8,948 nucleotides of DNA from an uncultured Lachnospiraceae bacterium (GTDB lineage Bacteria > Bacillota > Clostridia > Lachnospirales > Lachnospiraceae), in NCBI GenBank assembly GCA_946538445.1, contig CAMNGO010000075.1:1-8948 (forward strand), read 5' to 3'. The position numbers were made by a program, and so were the translations under genes. Positions 1-5,943 of the stretch are shown in pieces (positions within the stretch are counted from its first letter, which is position 1; every line of letters begins with the position of its first letter). The notes under the pieces were generated by a model, which was given only the letters and a program-made list of their open reading frames with translations, made no database searches and was not told the DNA's origin.

Positions 1-23
1 AATACCAAAAGAAAAAAGAAGAA

Positions 24-1814
24 ATGGCAGAAAAGCTGTGGTTCCGATTCCTCAACCAGCTGATCAATCTGGTGTTGGCTGTAGGGACAGTGGTACCTTT
101 GCTCTATCGGATCTGCACGACGATTCCCTTCAGCTATGAAGTGAACGATGATTCCGTTATCATGCAGATCCTGGACGGATCCTTTACCGGAACTCCCGAA
201 GCCCACGCGATCTTCCTCAAATATCCCCTTTCCCGGGTCATCCGTTTCCTCTATATCAGGAATCCGGAGATCGATATCTGGAAGATTCACCTGAAGGATG
301 TAAACTGGTATGTGGGAACCATCGTAGCCCTGTATGGCTTTGCCCTGATCATGGTTTTGTACCGGCTGCTGAATCATTTCCGTTGCAATCGTTTCCTGAT
401 CTGTGGGATCTATGCCCTGGGCTTCCTGACCGTCTGGCTGCCTTGCTTTTCCGCCATGACATTTACTACCGCGGCGGGCTTTTGCGGGTGCATGGCCCTG
501 CTTTATCTGGCTTTGGAGAGTAAGGAGGAAGCATGGAGACCCTGGAACCTGCTGGTGCTGGGTATTCTGATGATATCGGCTTACTGCCTGAGGACATCCT
601 GCTTCTATATGGTCCTGCCGTTTTTGATGATTGAGTTTATCAGCAAGTATCACATTCATTTTTTCAAATCATTGAAACCCTGGGTTGCCCTCTGCGTCAT
701 CGCTCTCCTGTGTGCGGGAGCCCTCTTTATGAATGACAGGGAGTACGGCTCCCAGGAGTGGAAGGACTATTATACTTACAATCACGCCAGGGCTTACCTG
801 CAGGATTACAAAGGATTCCCGGACTATGAGGAGAATCAGGAGTTCTACAGCTCTCTGGGAATCCGGGAGGAACAGCGGGATGCCATGGCCTACTATACCT
901 ACTGCATGGTGGACGATTTCAAGACAGACTGGGTATTGAAGACCTACGAGTATGAGTTGGGGAAGGAGCCGAAACTGTCCTGGAAAGAAAAGATAGAGGG
1001 GTCCTGTGAGAAAGCCCTTCGGCTGGCCGGGGAAAGCACCCAGGCTTTCTTCCGCCTGCGTTTTTACTCTTTCTATTTCTGGCTGGTGCTGATCCTTCTG
1101 ATTCCGGTCACGCTGATCCTGCGCTTCCGGGCCGGCATCGGCATGCACCTGCTCTACCTGCTGCAGACGGCGATCTTTGCCCTGCTGGTGGCGGCAGAGT
1201 GGATTTATCTGGCCATCAACGGAAGGTTCCCCCAGCGCGTGGAAGAGTGTATCCGCCTGCTGACCTTCACGGCAGCATTCGTTATGGTATGTCATTTCCT
1301 GGAGAGTTATAAAGAAGTCTGGATGTGCCGCCTGCATGGCTTACTGCAGATTCTGCTGATCGCCATCCTCTTTACCAGGGCTTCCGGATACTGTACCGGC
1401 ATCCTGGAAAATGTACGGGGGAACCAGGAGTACCAGCAGATCTACGGTGCGGAGAAGGGTGAGGTCCTGGAGTACTGCGGAGAACACCCGGAGAATTTTT
1501 ACGTTCTGGATACCACGAGCTTCACCAAGGTTTCCCTTCCTACCGACGATATGCACCAGATGAACTGGTTTATGAGCGGAAGCTGGTCTGCCTACACTCC
1601 TCTTTACCGACAGAAATTAACGGATCTTGGCCTGGATGGAATCAGCTCTAAGTTCCTGTTAAAGGATAACGTTTATATCATCACCCGGGGACCGAAGAAG
1701 ATAGGATATCTCATGGGACGCGATGACGAAGACGTGGAGTATGAGATCAGGGATGAACTGTGCAGCAGTCAGAACAGCTTTTTTGAAATCTATAAAGTAA
1801 CAGGTGTAAAATGA
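24..1814 (+). CDS. Polytopic membrane protein, GT-C glycosyltransferase-like layout
   Basis: A 596-residue integral membrane protein of unknown function. Hydrophobic segments lie near residues 11-32, 95-115, 122-142, 145-164, 174-204, 219-236, 349-368, 373-398, 408-426 and 437-455. The first extracytoplasmic loop carries an acidic NDD triplet (41-43) followed by a TPEAH stretch. A soluble tail covers roughly 465-596. An acidic motif just after the first membrane helix is typical of GT-C glycosyltransferases that use lipid-linked sugars, so envelope glycan transfer is a reasonable inference but is not shown. A loop or ectodomain at about 237-345 is rich in Tyr, Asp and Glu. The next gene starts 1 nt after the stop, so the two are almost certainly co-transcribed. 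The ATG has only a weak purine-rich leader (AAAGAAG), and the reading frame stays open to the window edge (Y-Q-K-K-K-E-E before the Met), so the true start could lie upstream. Confidence 0.85.
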   Translation: MAEKLWFRFLNQLINLVLAVGTVVPLLYRICTTIPFSYEVNDDSVIMQILDGSFTGTPEAHAIFLKYPLSRVIRFLYIRNPEIDIWKIHLKDVNWYVGTIVALYGFALIMVLYRLLNHFRCNRFLICGIYALGFLTVWLPCFSAMTFTTAAGFCGCMALLYLALESKEEAWRPWNLLVLGILMISAYCLRTSCFYMVLPFLMIEFISKYHIHFFKSLKPWVALCVIALLCAGALFMNDREYGSQEWKDYYTYNHARAYLQDYKGFPDYEENQEFYSSLGIREEQRDAMAYYTYCMVDDFKTDWVLKTYEYELGKEPKLSWKEKIEGSCEKALRLAGESTQAFFRLRFYSFYFWLVLILLIPVTLILRFRAGIGMHLLYLLQTAIFALLVAAEWIYLAINGRFPQRVEECIRLLTFTAAFVMVCHFLESYKEVWMCRLHGLLQILLIAILFTRASGYCTGILENVRGNQEYQQIYGAEKGEVLEYCGEHPENFYVLDTTSFTKVSLPTDDMHQMNWFMSGSWSAYTPLYRQKLTDLGLDGISSKFLLKDNVYIITRGPKKIGYLMGRDDEDVEYEIRDELCSSQNSFFEIYKVTGVK

Positions 1815-1815
1815 C

Positions 1816-2934
1816 ATGGATGAGAAAAATACATTTCGCTTAGACGAAACCATTCTGCAAAATCGAAAAAAATCCATGGAAGAACCGGAGATCATCATCG
1901 ATATGGATGATGAAGAAGTGGGAAATGACACCATCCACATCGAGATTGGGGAGATGGACTACGATCCGGAGGATGGACAGTGGAAGGAATCCCAACATGG
2001 ATGGAGAGTCCATGAGGAGGAGAAAGAGGCGGATTACAGGCAGCTGCCGGACCCCGCCCCTCCGGGAGGAAGAGCCCTGGTGGATAAGAGCGTCGGGAAG
2101 GCTGCCGGGAAACGGAGAAGGGCCAAAGCCAGGAAGGAACTGCCCCTCTACCTGCAGGTCATCTATGGCCTGGTGGCCCTGGCATGTCTTGGCTTCTGCT
2201 TTGTCTACCCCTCCCACTATCTCCACCATATGATTGCCCAGGCTTCCGAGCTGCCGGCTGACTCAGAAGGGGATGCTGTAAAAGCTCCCCTGGGGACCTA
2301 TTGCACGCTGAAAAGCAATTCCCTGGACGGAGTTCCCGTATTCGGAGACCCCGGGACCACCACCCAGACCGGCTTTATCCCCGAGGGAAAATATGTGCAG
2401 TTGCTGGACAACCGCCAGGTGGATGGCAAGGATTGGGCGCAGATTGATTACTGTGGGATCACTGCCTGGATTCCGATGAAGCAGCTACATTTTATAAATG
2501 ATGGGGATAACTATATTAAGGTAGGAAGCCGAATCTATATGAACTCCATCACCGAGAAGGGAATCGACCTGTATACAGAACCCTCCCCCAAGGCCGATGT
2601 GGCAGAATCCGGCATCCTTTACGGGACGGAATTTACCGTTCTGAAACTGAAGAATGGCTGGGCTCAGGTGGAACATGAGGGACAGAAATGCTGGATCAAT
2701 ATGTTCCATATGGGAAGCTACGGGAACAGGCACTGGAAGGTGGAAACCTTGAGCAAGGCCCAGGCCATCAATCTCAGAAAAGAACCTGACGGGGATGCAG
2801 GCTTATACTGCAAAGTGCCGGAGAACCAGGAACTGGAGATCAAAGAATTCCAAAAAGGCTGGGGACTGGTGGATTATGAAGACTACACCGGATGGGTTAT
2901 GCTTCACTACCTGATTCCGGTGGAAGGAGACTGA
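1816..2934 (+). CDS. Single-pass membrane protein with three extracytoplasmic SH3-like repeats
   Basis: A 372-residue protein in three parts. Residues 1-108 are charged: acidic at first (EEPEIIIDMDDEE), then strongly basic just before the membrane (GKRRRAKARK at 98-107). One hydrophobic segment covers about 111-131. The rest contains three bacterial SH3-like units at about 160-225, 238-300 and 306-366. Each has the marker pattern of a small-residue turn, G-W/D-W-x-Q/L-V/I, and a late W: DWAQIDYCGITAWIP, GWAQVEHEGQKCWI and GWGLVDYEDYTGWVML. The basic side before the helix predicts cytoplasmic N-in, SH3-out topology. Bacterial SH3 domains commonly bind peptidoglycan or other wall peptides, so a wall-sensing or scaffolding role is inferred; no catalytic domain is visible. 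AGGTG at 1802-1806 sits 9 nt before the ATG, inside the end of the upstream membrane gene, which supports an operon and possible translational coupling. Confidence 0.85.
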   Translation: MDEKNTFRLDETILQNRKKSMEEPEIIIDMDDEEVGNDTIHIEIGEMDYDPEDGQWKESQHGWRVHEEEKEADYRQLPDPAPPGGRALVDKSVGKAAGKRRRAKARKELPLYLQVIYGLVALACLGFCFVYPSHYLHHMIAQASELPADSEGDAVKAPLGTYCTLKSNSLDGVPVFGDPGTTTQTGFIPEGKYVQLLDNRQVDGKDWAQIDYCGITAWIPMKQLHFINDGDNYIKVGSRIYMNSITEKGIDLYTEPSPKADVAESGILYGTEFTVLKLKNGWAQVEHEGQKCWINMFHMGSYGNRHWKVETLSKAQAINLRKEPDGDAGLYCKVPENQELEIKEFQKGWGLVDYEDYTGWVMLHYLIPVEGD

Positions 2935-2967
2935 GGATATAAAACACTTAAAACCCTTAATAGATTG

Positions 2968-3000
2968 CTGCCATGTGAATTTCTCACATGGCAGTTTTTT
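2968..3000 (+). terminator. Rho-independent terminator of the membrane/SH3 unit
   Basis: A perfect 11-bp stem, CTGCCATGTGA (2968-2978) with TCACATGGCAG (2984-2994), has a 5-nt loop and is followed directly by six T. It lies 33 nt after the SH3-protein stop and separates that unit from the heat-shock promoter. Confidence 0.93.
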
Positions 3001-3046
3001 AGTGAAAGATTTACGAAAGAATCGTAATATTTTTTTAATAAAAGAA

Positions 3047-3073
3047 TTAGCACTCGACACTTGACATGGCTAA
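3047..3073. promoter_or_regulatory. CIRCE-type HrcA operator, one perfect half-site
   Basis: The known CIRCE consensus is TTAGCACTC-N9-GAGTGCTAA. Here the left half is a perfect TTAGCACTC (3047-3055), the spacer is exactly 9 nt (3056-3064), and the right half is CATGGCTAA (3065-3073), matching 6 of 9 positions including the last five. The site overlaps the -35 box (3061-3066) of the promoter in front of two Hsp20 genes, where a repressor would block RNA polymerase. The operator call follows from consensus and context; the degenerate right half lowers certainty and may mean weaker HrcA binding. hrcA itself is not in the window. Confidence 0.75.
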
Positions 3074-3083
3074 TAACAAGTGT
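3057..3083. repeat. 7-bp inverted repeat between the -35 and -10 boxes
   Basis: ACACTTG (3057-3063) and CAAGTGT (3077-3083) are perfect inverted copies 13 nt apart. They fill the promoter from just before the -35 to the base before the -10. The left arm lies in the CIRCE spacer. The placement suits a second operator, but I recognise no regulator for this sequence and chance remains possible. Confidence 0.45.
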
Positions 3084-3089
3084 TATATT
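3061..3089 (+). promoter_or_regulatory. Sigma-A promoter of the hsp20-hsp20 unit
   Basis: A consensus -35 TTGACA (3061-3066), a 17-nt spacer and TATATT as -10 (3084-3089). An AT-rich, UP-like tract lies just upstream (about 3026-3046). Transcription would start near 3096, giving a leader of about 86 nt before the first hsp20 start. A near-consensus promoter under an overlapping operator fits strong, normally repressed heat-shock expression. Confidence 0.85.
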
Positions 3090-3117
3090 ACATTTAGAAC
3101 AAAGAGAACAAGTAACA

Positions 3118-3158
3118 CAGATGTGGAGCTACCGGATAAAACCCGGACACTGCATCTG
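3118..3158 (+). other. Possible 5' leader hairpin of hsp20
   Basis: CAGATG (3118-3123) can pair with CATCTG (3153-3158), extended by wobble pairs, and an inner CCGG/CCGG stem (3132-3135 with 3143-3146) closes a 7-nt loop. The hairpin ends 8 nt before the ribosome site AAAGGAG (3166-3172) and does not cover it. It could protect the mRNA or tune translation; a classical RNA thermometer is not evident. Confidence 0.35.
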
Positions 3159-3181
3159 CGGAAGGAAAGGAGATCATTATT

Positions 3182-3619
3182 ATGTTAAGACCAAGTATTT
3201 TTACAAATAATTTTGTGGATGATATGTTCAATGATATGTTCCAGATTCCTGCCGGAACCTTTAAGAGACTGGGTACACCCATCATGAAGACCGACCTGAA
3301 AGAGGTGGACGGAAACTATGAACTGCTCATCGACATGCCGGGCTATAAGAAAGAAGACCTTTCCGTTGAGTTGAAGGATGGCTATATCACAGTGGCCGGC
3401 AACACAAAGAAAGAAAATGACGAGAAAGACGAAAAAGGCAGATATGTAAGAAGAGAACGTTACACAGGAGTGTGCAAGAGAAGCTTCTATGTAGGAGAGA
3501 GTCTGGAGATGGAAGACATCAAGGCAGGTTTCCAGGATGGTGTTCTTCACCTGACCTTCCCGAAGGAGAAAGAAACCGCTCCCGAAGTAGAAGAGAATCG
3601 TTACATTCAGATCCAGTAA
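3182..3619 (+). CDS. Small heat-shock protein, Hsp20/alpha-crystallin family (first copy)
   Basis: A 145-residue ATP-independent holdase that would bind unfolding proteins in the cytoplasm and keep them soluble for refolding by DnaK-type chaperones. The short N-terminal arm (1-33) is followed by an alpha-crystallin domain at about 34-132. This includes the DMPGYKKEDLSVEL segment (51-64) and the family signature near its end, AGFQDGVLHLTFPK (115-128). The C-terminal tail ends in the I-x-I oligomerisation motif (I142-Q-I144). Length is normal for bacterial class A-type proteins. AAAGGAG at 3166-3172 lies 9 nt before the ATG and fixes the start. It is the first gene after the CIRCE-controlled promoter and is followed 47 nt later by a paralogue, so heat-inducible expression through HrcA is the likely control. 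Confidence 0.96.
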   Translation: MLRPSIFTNNFVDDMFNDMFQIPAGTFKRLGTPIMKTDLKEVDGNYELLIDMPGYKKEDLSVELKDGYITVAGNTKKENDEKDEKGRYVRRERYTGVCKRSFYVGESLEMEDIKAGFQDGVLHLTFPKEKETAPEVEENRYIQIQ

Positions 3620-3651
3620 TTGTTCCTTATAGAGAAGACTACATTTGATTG

Positions 3652-3658
3652 AAAGGGG
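3652..3658 (+). promoter_or_regulatory. Ribosome binding site deciding the start of the second hsp20
   Basis: AAAGGGG lies 8 nt before the ATG at 3667. A longer reading from TTG at 3649 would put this site inside the gene, so the ATG is the better start. It also gives an N-terminus (MLIPSIFGDNFVDN) that matches the first copy (MLRPSIFTNNFVDD). Confidence 0.85.
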
Positions 3659-3666
3659 TAAGTAAT

Positions 3667-4095
3667 ATGTTGATTCCTAGCATTTTCGGAGATAATTTTG
3701 TAGATAACTTTTTTGACGACGTTTTACGCACACCGGTGACACCGCAGAGAACGGTTCAGGTCATGAAGACAGATATCAAGGACCAGGGTGACCATTATCA
3801 GCTGGAGGTTGAACTCCCGGGTTACAAGAAAGAGGACCTGTCCGTAGAGCTCCATGAAGGGAACCTGACCATCAGGGCCACCAGGGAGTCCTCCACAGAA
3901 GAGAAGGATGAGGAGAAGAATTACCTCAGGAGAGAGCGCCACAGCGGCAGCTGCCAGAGAACCTTCTATGTAGGCAAGAAACTCCAGCAGGAGAATATCA
4001 AAGCAGCTTATAACGACGGCGTTTTGGTACTCACGGTTCCAAAGGAATCCGCACTTCCTGATCCTGAGAAGAAGTATATCAGCATTGAGGGATAA
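3667..4095 (+). CDS. Small heat-shock protein, Hsp20/alpha-crystallin family (second copy)
   Basis: A 142-residue paralogue of the preceding protein and presumably a partner in mixed or separate holdase oligomers. The alpha-crystallin domain covers about 33-127. It shares the PGYKKEDLSVEL segment, the RRER block (88-91), a C-Q/K-R-x-F-Y-V-G segment and the AAYNDGVLVLTVPK signature (113-126), and it ends in an I-x-I motif (I138-S-I140). The two copies arose by tandem duplication but have diverged clearly in the N-terminal arm (residues 20-32) and in the charged loop at 73-86, the parts that usually govern oligomer size and client choice. With no promoter or terminator in the 47-nt gap, the pair should share one transcript. 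Start chosen at 3667 from the ribosome site and the paralogue alignment; a TTG start 18 nt upstream is the alternative. Confidence 0.95.
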   Translation: MLIPSIFGDNFVDNFFDDVLRTPVTPQRTVQVMKTDIKDQGDHYQLEVELPGYKKEDLSVELHEGNLTIRATRESSTEEKDEEKNYLRRERHSGSCQRTFYVGKKLQQENIKAAYNDGVLVLTVPKESALPDPEKKYISIEG

Positions 4096-4144
4096 TATCC
4101 CACAGGTGTGTTGAGCGAGTTGCTTTTCGTTCATTTATATAGAT

Positions 4145-4175
4145 GGGATATCCTTTCGGGGGTATCCCTTTCCTT
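4145..4175 (+). terminator. Weak terminator or attenuator between hsp20 and the DnaJ-like gene
   Basis: A 9-bp stem, GGGATATCC (4145-4153) with GGGTATCCC (4160-4168, one G-U pair), closes a 6-nt loop and is followed by TTTCCTT. The U-tract is interrupted, so termination is probably partial and the J-protein gene downstream may be expressed at a lower level from the heat-shock promoter. A poor promoter candidate (TTGAGC 4111-4116, TTATAT 4135-4140, 18-nt gap) precedes it and could give the DnaJ-like gene its own start. Confidence 0.6.
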
Positions 4176-4191
4176 ATCCCAAGTTTAAAAT

Positions 4192-4198
4192 GAGGTGA
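4192..4198 (+). promoter_or_regulatory. Ribosome binding site deciding the start of the DnaJ-like gene
   Basis: GAGGTGA lies 5 nt before the ATG at 4204. The longer reading begins at a GTG (4195) inside this very site, so the ATG giving MKKDYYEALGVS, the usual J-domain opening, is preferred. Confidence 0.85.
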
Positions 4199-4203
4199 TC
4201 GGA

Positions 4204-5184
4204 ATGAAAAAGGACTATTATGAGGCTCTTGGAGTCTCCAGATCCGCTACCCAGGAAGAGATAAAGAAGGCTTACCGGAAGCTTGCGAAGCGATATCATC
4301 CTGATACCAATAAGAATAATCCCTCCGCTGAGGAGAAGTTTAAAGAGATTTCGATTGCCTATGAAGTGTTAAGTGATGAGAAGAAAAAATCTCTTTATGA
4401 TAAATACGGTGAGATGGGTCTGAATCCCAACTTCGATCCGGAGGAATACGAGAAGTATGCAAGGTATCAGAATTTTGGCGGAGGTTCCCCCTACGGGAAC
4501 GGAGCCTTCCGGGAGTACCATTACACCGGAAACGGCCAGGACTTCTCCGATTTGTTTGAAGATCTTTTCCACGGTGGATTCTCGGGTGGTTTCGGTTCTA
4601 CGGGAAGACGAAGCAGAGGGTTTGCCGGGGGGAATACCGGGAACTATGGCCGGCAGAAAGGCAGCGATTACAACAGCAAGATCAATCTGACTTTCGATGA
4701 AGCCATCCATGGCTGCAAGAAGACCATCCGCCTGCAGGATGACCAGGGAAAGACCCGGACCATAGAGGTAAATATACCGGCCGGGATCGATACCGGCAAG
4801 AAGATACGGGTGAAAGGAAAAGGCGGCCAGGGCTATGGAGGAAACGGAGACCTCTATCTGGAAGCAGTGGTGGGAACCCGCCAGGGCTACGAAAGAAAAG
4901 AAAATGATATCTATGTCACTGTGAAGATTCCTTTTACCACGGCAGTATTCGGAGGGGAAATCGTCGTTCCCACCTTATACGGCGATGTGAAATGTAAAGT
5001 CAGACCCGGCTCCCAATGCGGCTCCAGGATCAGACTGAGAGGAAAAGGCGCTCCCATCATGGGACAGAAAAATAAAAAAGGGGACCAGTATGTGGTCATC
5101 GAGATCCAAGTGCCGACGAATCTCTCAGAAGCATCCCGGAAAAAACTCAAGGAATATGAATACACGCTAACCGGCAACGGCTGA
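4204..5184 (+). CDS. DnaJ/CbpA-type co-chaperone (J domain, G/F region, no zinc finger)
   Basis: A 326-residue cytoplasmic J-protein that should stimulate DnaK ATPase and deliver unfolded clients. An N-terminal J domain (about 4-69) carries the essential HPD (32-34). It is followed by a Gly/Phe/Tyr-rich linker (about 90-150), then by the two beta-sandwich client-binding domains of the DnaJ C-terminal region (about 157-318), with marker stretches such as NIPAGIDTGKKIRVKGKGG and GDLYLEAVV. No CxxCxGxG zinc-finger repeats are present, which places it with class B (CbpA-like) proteins and not with the canonical DnaJ. It follows two Hsp20 genes, so the unit couples holdases with a DnaK-recruiting factor. 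dnaK, grpE and the canonical dnaJ are not in the window. The product may be made at lower level because of the hairpin upstream. The gene ends convergent to the cyclophilin gene. Confidence 0.95.
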   Translation: MKKDYYEALGVSRSATQEEIKKAYRKLAKRYHPDTNKNNPSAEEKFKEISIAYEVLSDEKKKSLYDKYGEMGLNPNFDPEEYEKYARYQNFGGGSPYGNGAFREYHYTGNGQDFSDLFEDLFHGGFSGGFGSTGRRSRGFAGGNTGNYGRQKGSDYNSKINLTFDEAIHGCKKTIRLQDDQGKTRTIEVNIPAGIDTGKKIRVKGKGGQGYGGNGDLYLEAVVGTRQGYERKENDIYVTVKIPFTTAVFGGEIVVPTLYGDVKCKVRPGSQCGSRIRLRGKGAPIMGQKNKKGDQYVVIEIQVPTNLSEASRKKLKEYEYTLTGNG

Positions 5185-5196
5185 TGAGCTGGCTGG

Positions 5197-5289
5197 ATAT
5201 AAAAAAAGCGATCACAAATATGCCCTATATTAAGGCGGCACAGGGTACCGCCTTTTAAATGAGCATAGATGTGATCGCTTTTTTTATAT
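5197..5289. terminator. 93-nt long hairpin, bidirectional terminator between convergent genes
   Basis: Perfect 20-bp inverted arms lie at 5197-5216 and 5270-5289. Each arm has a GCGATCACA/TGTGATCGC core and a seven-base A or T run, so both strands end a stable stem with seven U. The hairpin continues inward: a 2x2 internal loop, a 5-bp stem TATGC (5219-5223) with GCATA (5263-5267), an 8x8 internal loop, and a 7-bp tip stem AAGGCGG (5232-5238) with CCGCCTT (5248-5254), itself followed by TTTT. It sits between the DnaJ-like stop (5184) and the cyclophilin stop (5304) and would end both transcripts. It is far longer than a usual terminator and may be a domesticated miniature inverted-repeat element. 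Confidence 0.85.
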
Positions 5290-5303
5290 TACCGGTATAT
5301 TAA

Positions 5304-5834
5304 TTACCAAGCTCTAGATTGAGTTTCCGGTTCCGGATAATCCTGGCCGAAGGTGTCCACAGTCACGGATTTCATAACCTGTTTTGTGTAAGGGGCATCA
5401 CGGTAATCGGTCTTCACGGTGGCAATCTTATCCACGATGTCAAGCCCCTCGATTATTTTTCCGAACGCTGCATATTCCCCGTCAAGGTGGGGAGCCGGTT
5501 TGTGCATGATGAAGAACTGGGATCCGGCGGAGTCCGGCATCATGGAACGTGCCATGGAGAGAACACCGGCATCGTGAATCAGGTTGTTTTCAAAACCGTT
5601 GTGGCTGAACTCACCTTTGATGCAGTATCCGGGACCACCGGTTCCGGTTCCGTTAGGGCATCCGCCCTGAATCATGAAACCGTTGATGACACGGTGGAAG
5701 ATCAGTCCGTCGTAATATCCCTTCTTGATGAGGGAGATAAAGTTATTTACCGTATTGGGTGCGATCTCCGGATATAATTCGGCTTTCATCACATCCCCGT
5801 TTTCCATGGTGATGGTTACAATAGGATTTGCCAT
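5304..5834 (-). CDS. Cyclophilin-type peptidyl-prolyl cis-trans isomerase
   Basis: A 176-residue cytoplasmic enzyme (no signal peptide) that speeds cis-trans isomerisation of Xaa-Pro bonds during folding. The cyclophilin fold fills nearly the whole protein. FHRVINGFMIQGG (46-58) holds the counterparts of human CypA Arg55, Phe60 and Gln63 (R48, F53, Q56). GSQFFIM (104-110) holds those of Gln111 and Phe113, and HLDGEYAAFGKI (116-127) follows. Relative to CypA, Trp121 is replaced by His116 and His126 by Tyr121. The Trp change is common in bacterial cyclophilins and predicts weak cyclosporin binding. The short tail after about 163 is acidic and polar. AGGT at 5842-5845 (read on the minus strand) lies 7 nt before the ATG. 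The gene has its own likely promoter at 5890-5918 and is convergent to the heat-shock unit, with which it shares a terminator. Confidence 0.96.
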   Translation of the reverse strand: MANPIVTITMENGDVMKAELYPEIAPNTVNNFISLIKKGYYDGLIFHRVINGFMIQGGCPNGTGTGGPGYCIKGEFSHNGFENNLIHDAGVLSMARSMMPDSAGSQFFIMHKPAPHLDGEYAAFGKIIEGLDIVDKIATVKTDYRDAPYTKQVMKSVTVDTFGQDYPEPETQSRAW

Positions 5835-5889
5835 ATTTTTTACCTGACCTTTCTGTGATATTTATTTAAAAAATGATAGATTTTGTTCT

Positions 5890-5918
5890 ATTGTACCAAA
5901 TAAAAAAACAGCCGACAA
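5890..5918 (-). promoter_or_regulatory. Likely sigma-A promoter of the cyclophilin gene
   Basis: On the minus strand, TTGTCG (5918-5913, 4 of 6 consensus) and TACAAT (5895-5890, 5 of 6) are separated by 17 nt. The -35 lies in the descending arm of the upstream gene's terminator and the U-tract falls in the spacer, so the two signals share bases. The predicted leader is about 50 nt. Confidence 0.6.
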
Positions 5919-5943
5919 GTATCAGTGAGCTACATAGTCGGCT
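5902..5943 (-). terminator. Terminator of the HPr-like gene, overlapping its last codons
   Basis: On the minus strand, AGCCGAC (5943-5937) lies inside the coding sequence and pairs with GTCGGCT (5916-5910). The TGA stop is in the 20-nt loop, and seven T follow at 5908-5902 after one G. It is a 7-bp GC-rich stem with a good U-tract; the large loop makes it moderate in strength. Confidence 0.75.

Noticed and set aside
669..1337. Long minus-strand reading frame (222 codons) inside the membrane-protein gene
   Set aside because: It lies wholly antisense to a gene with clear membrane helices and operon context; its product has no recognisable domain. It is an overlap artefact.
3090..3181. ROSE or fourU RNA thermometer before hsp20
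   Set aside because: No UUUU or CUCC-type segment upstream can pair with AAAGGAG; the visible hairpin does not include it.
3649..3666. TTG start for the second hsp20
   Set aside because: It would put the ribosome site AAAGGGG inside the gene and adds six residues not seen in the paralogue.
5319..5777. Plus-strand reading frame (152 codons) opposite the cyclophilin gene
   Set aside because: The minus-strand product is a full, motif-complete cyclophilin; the opposite frame has no domain and is a shadow.
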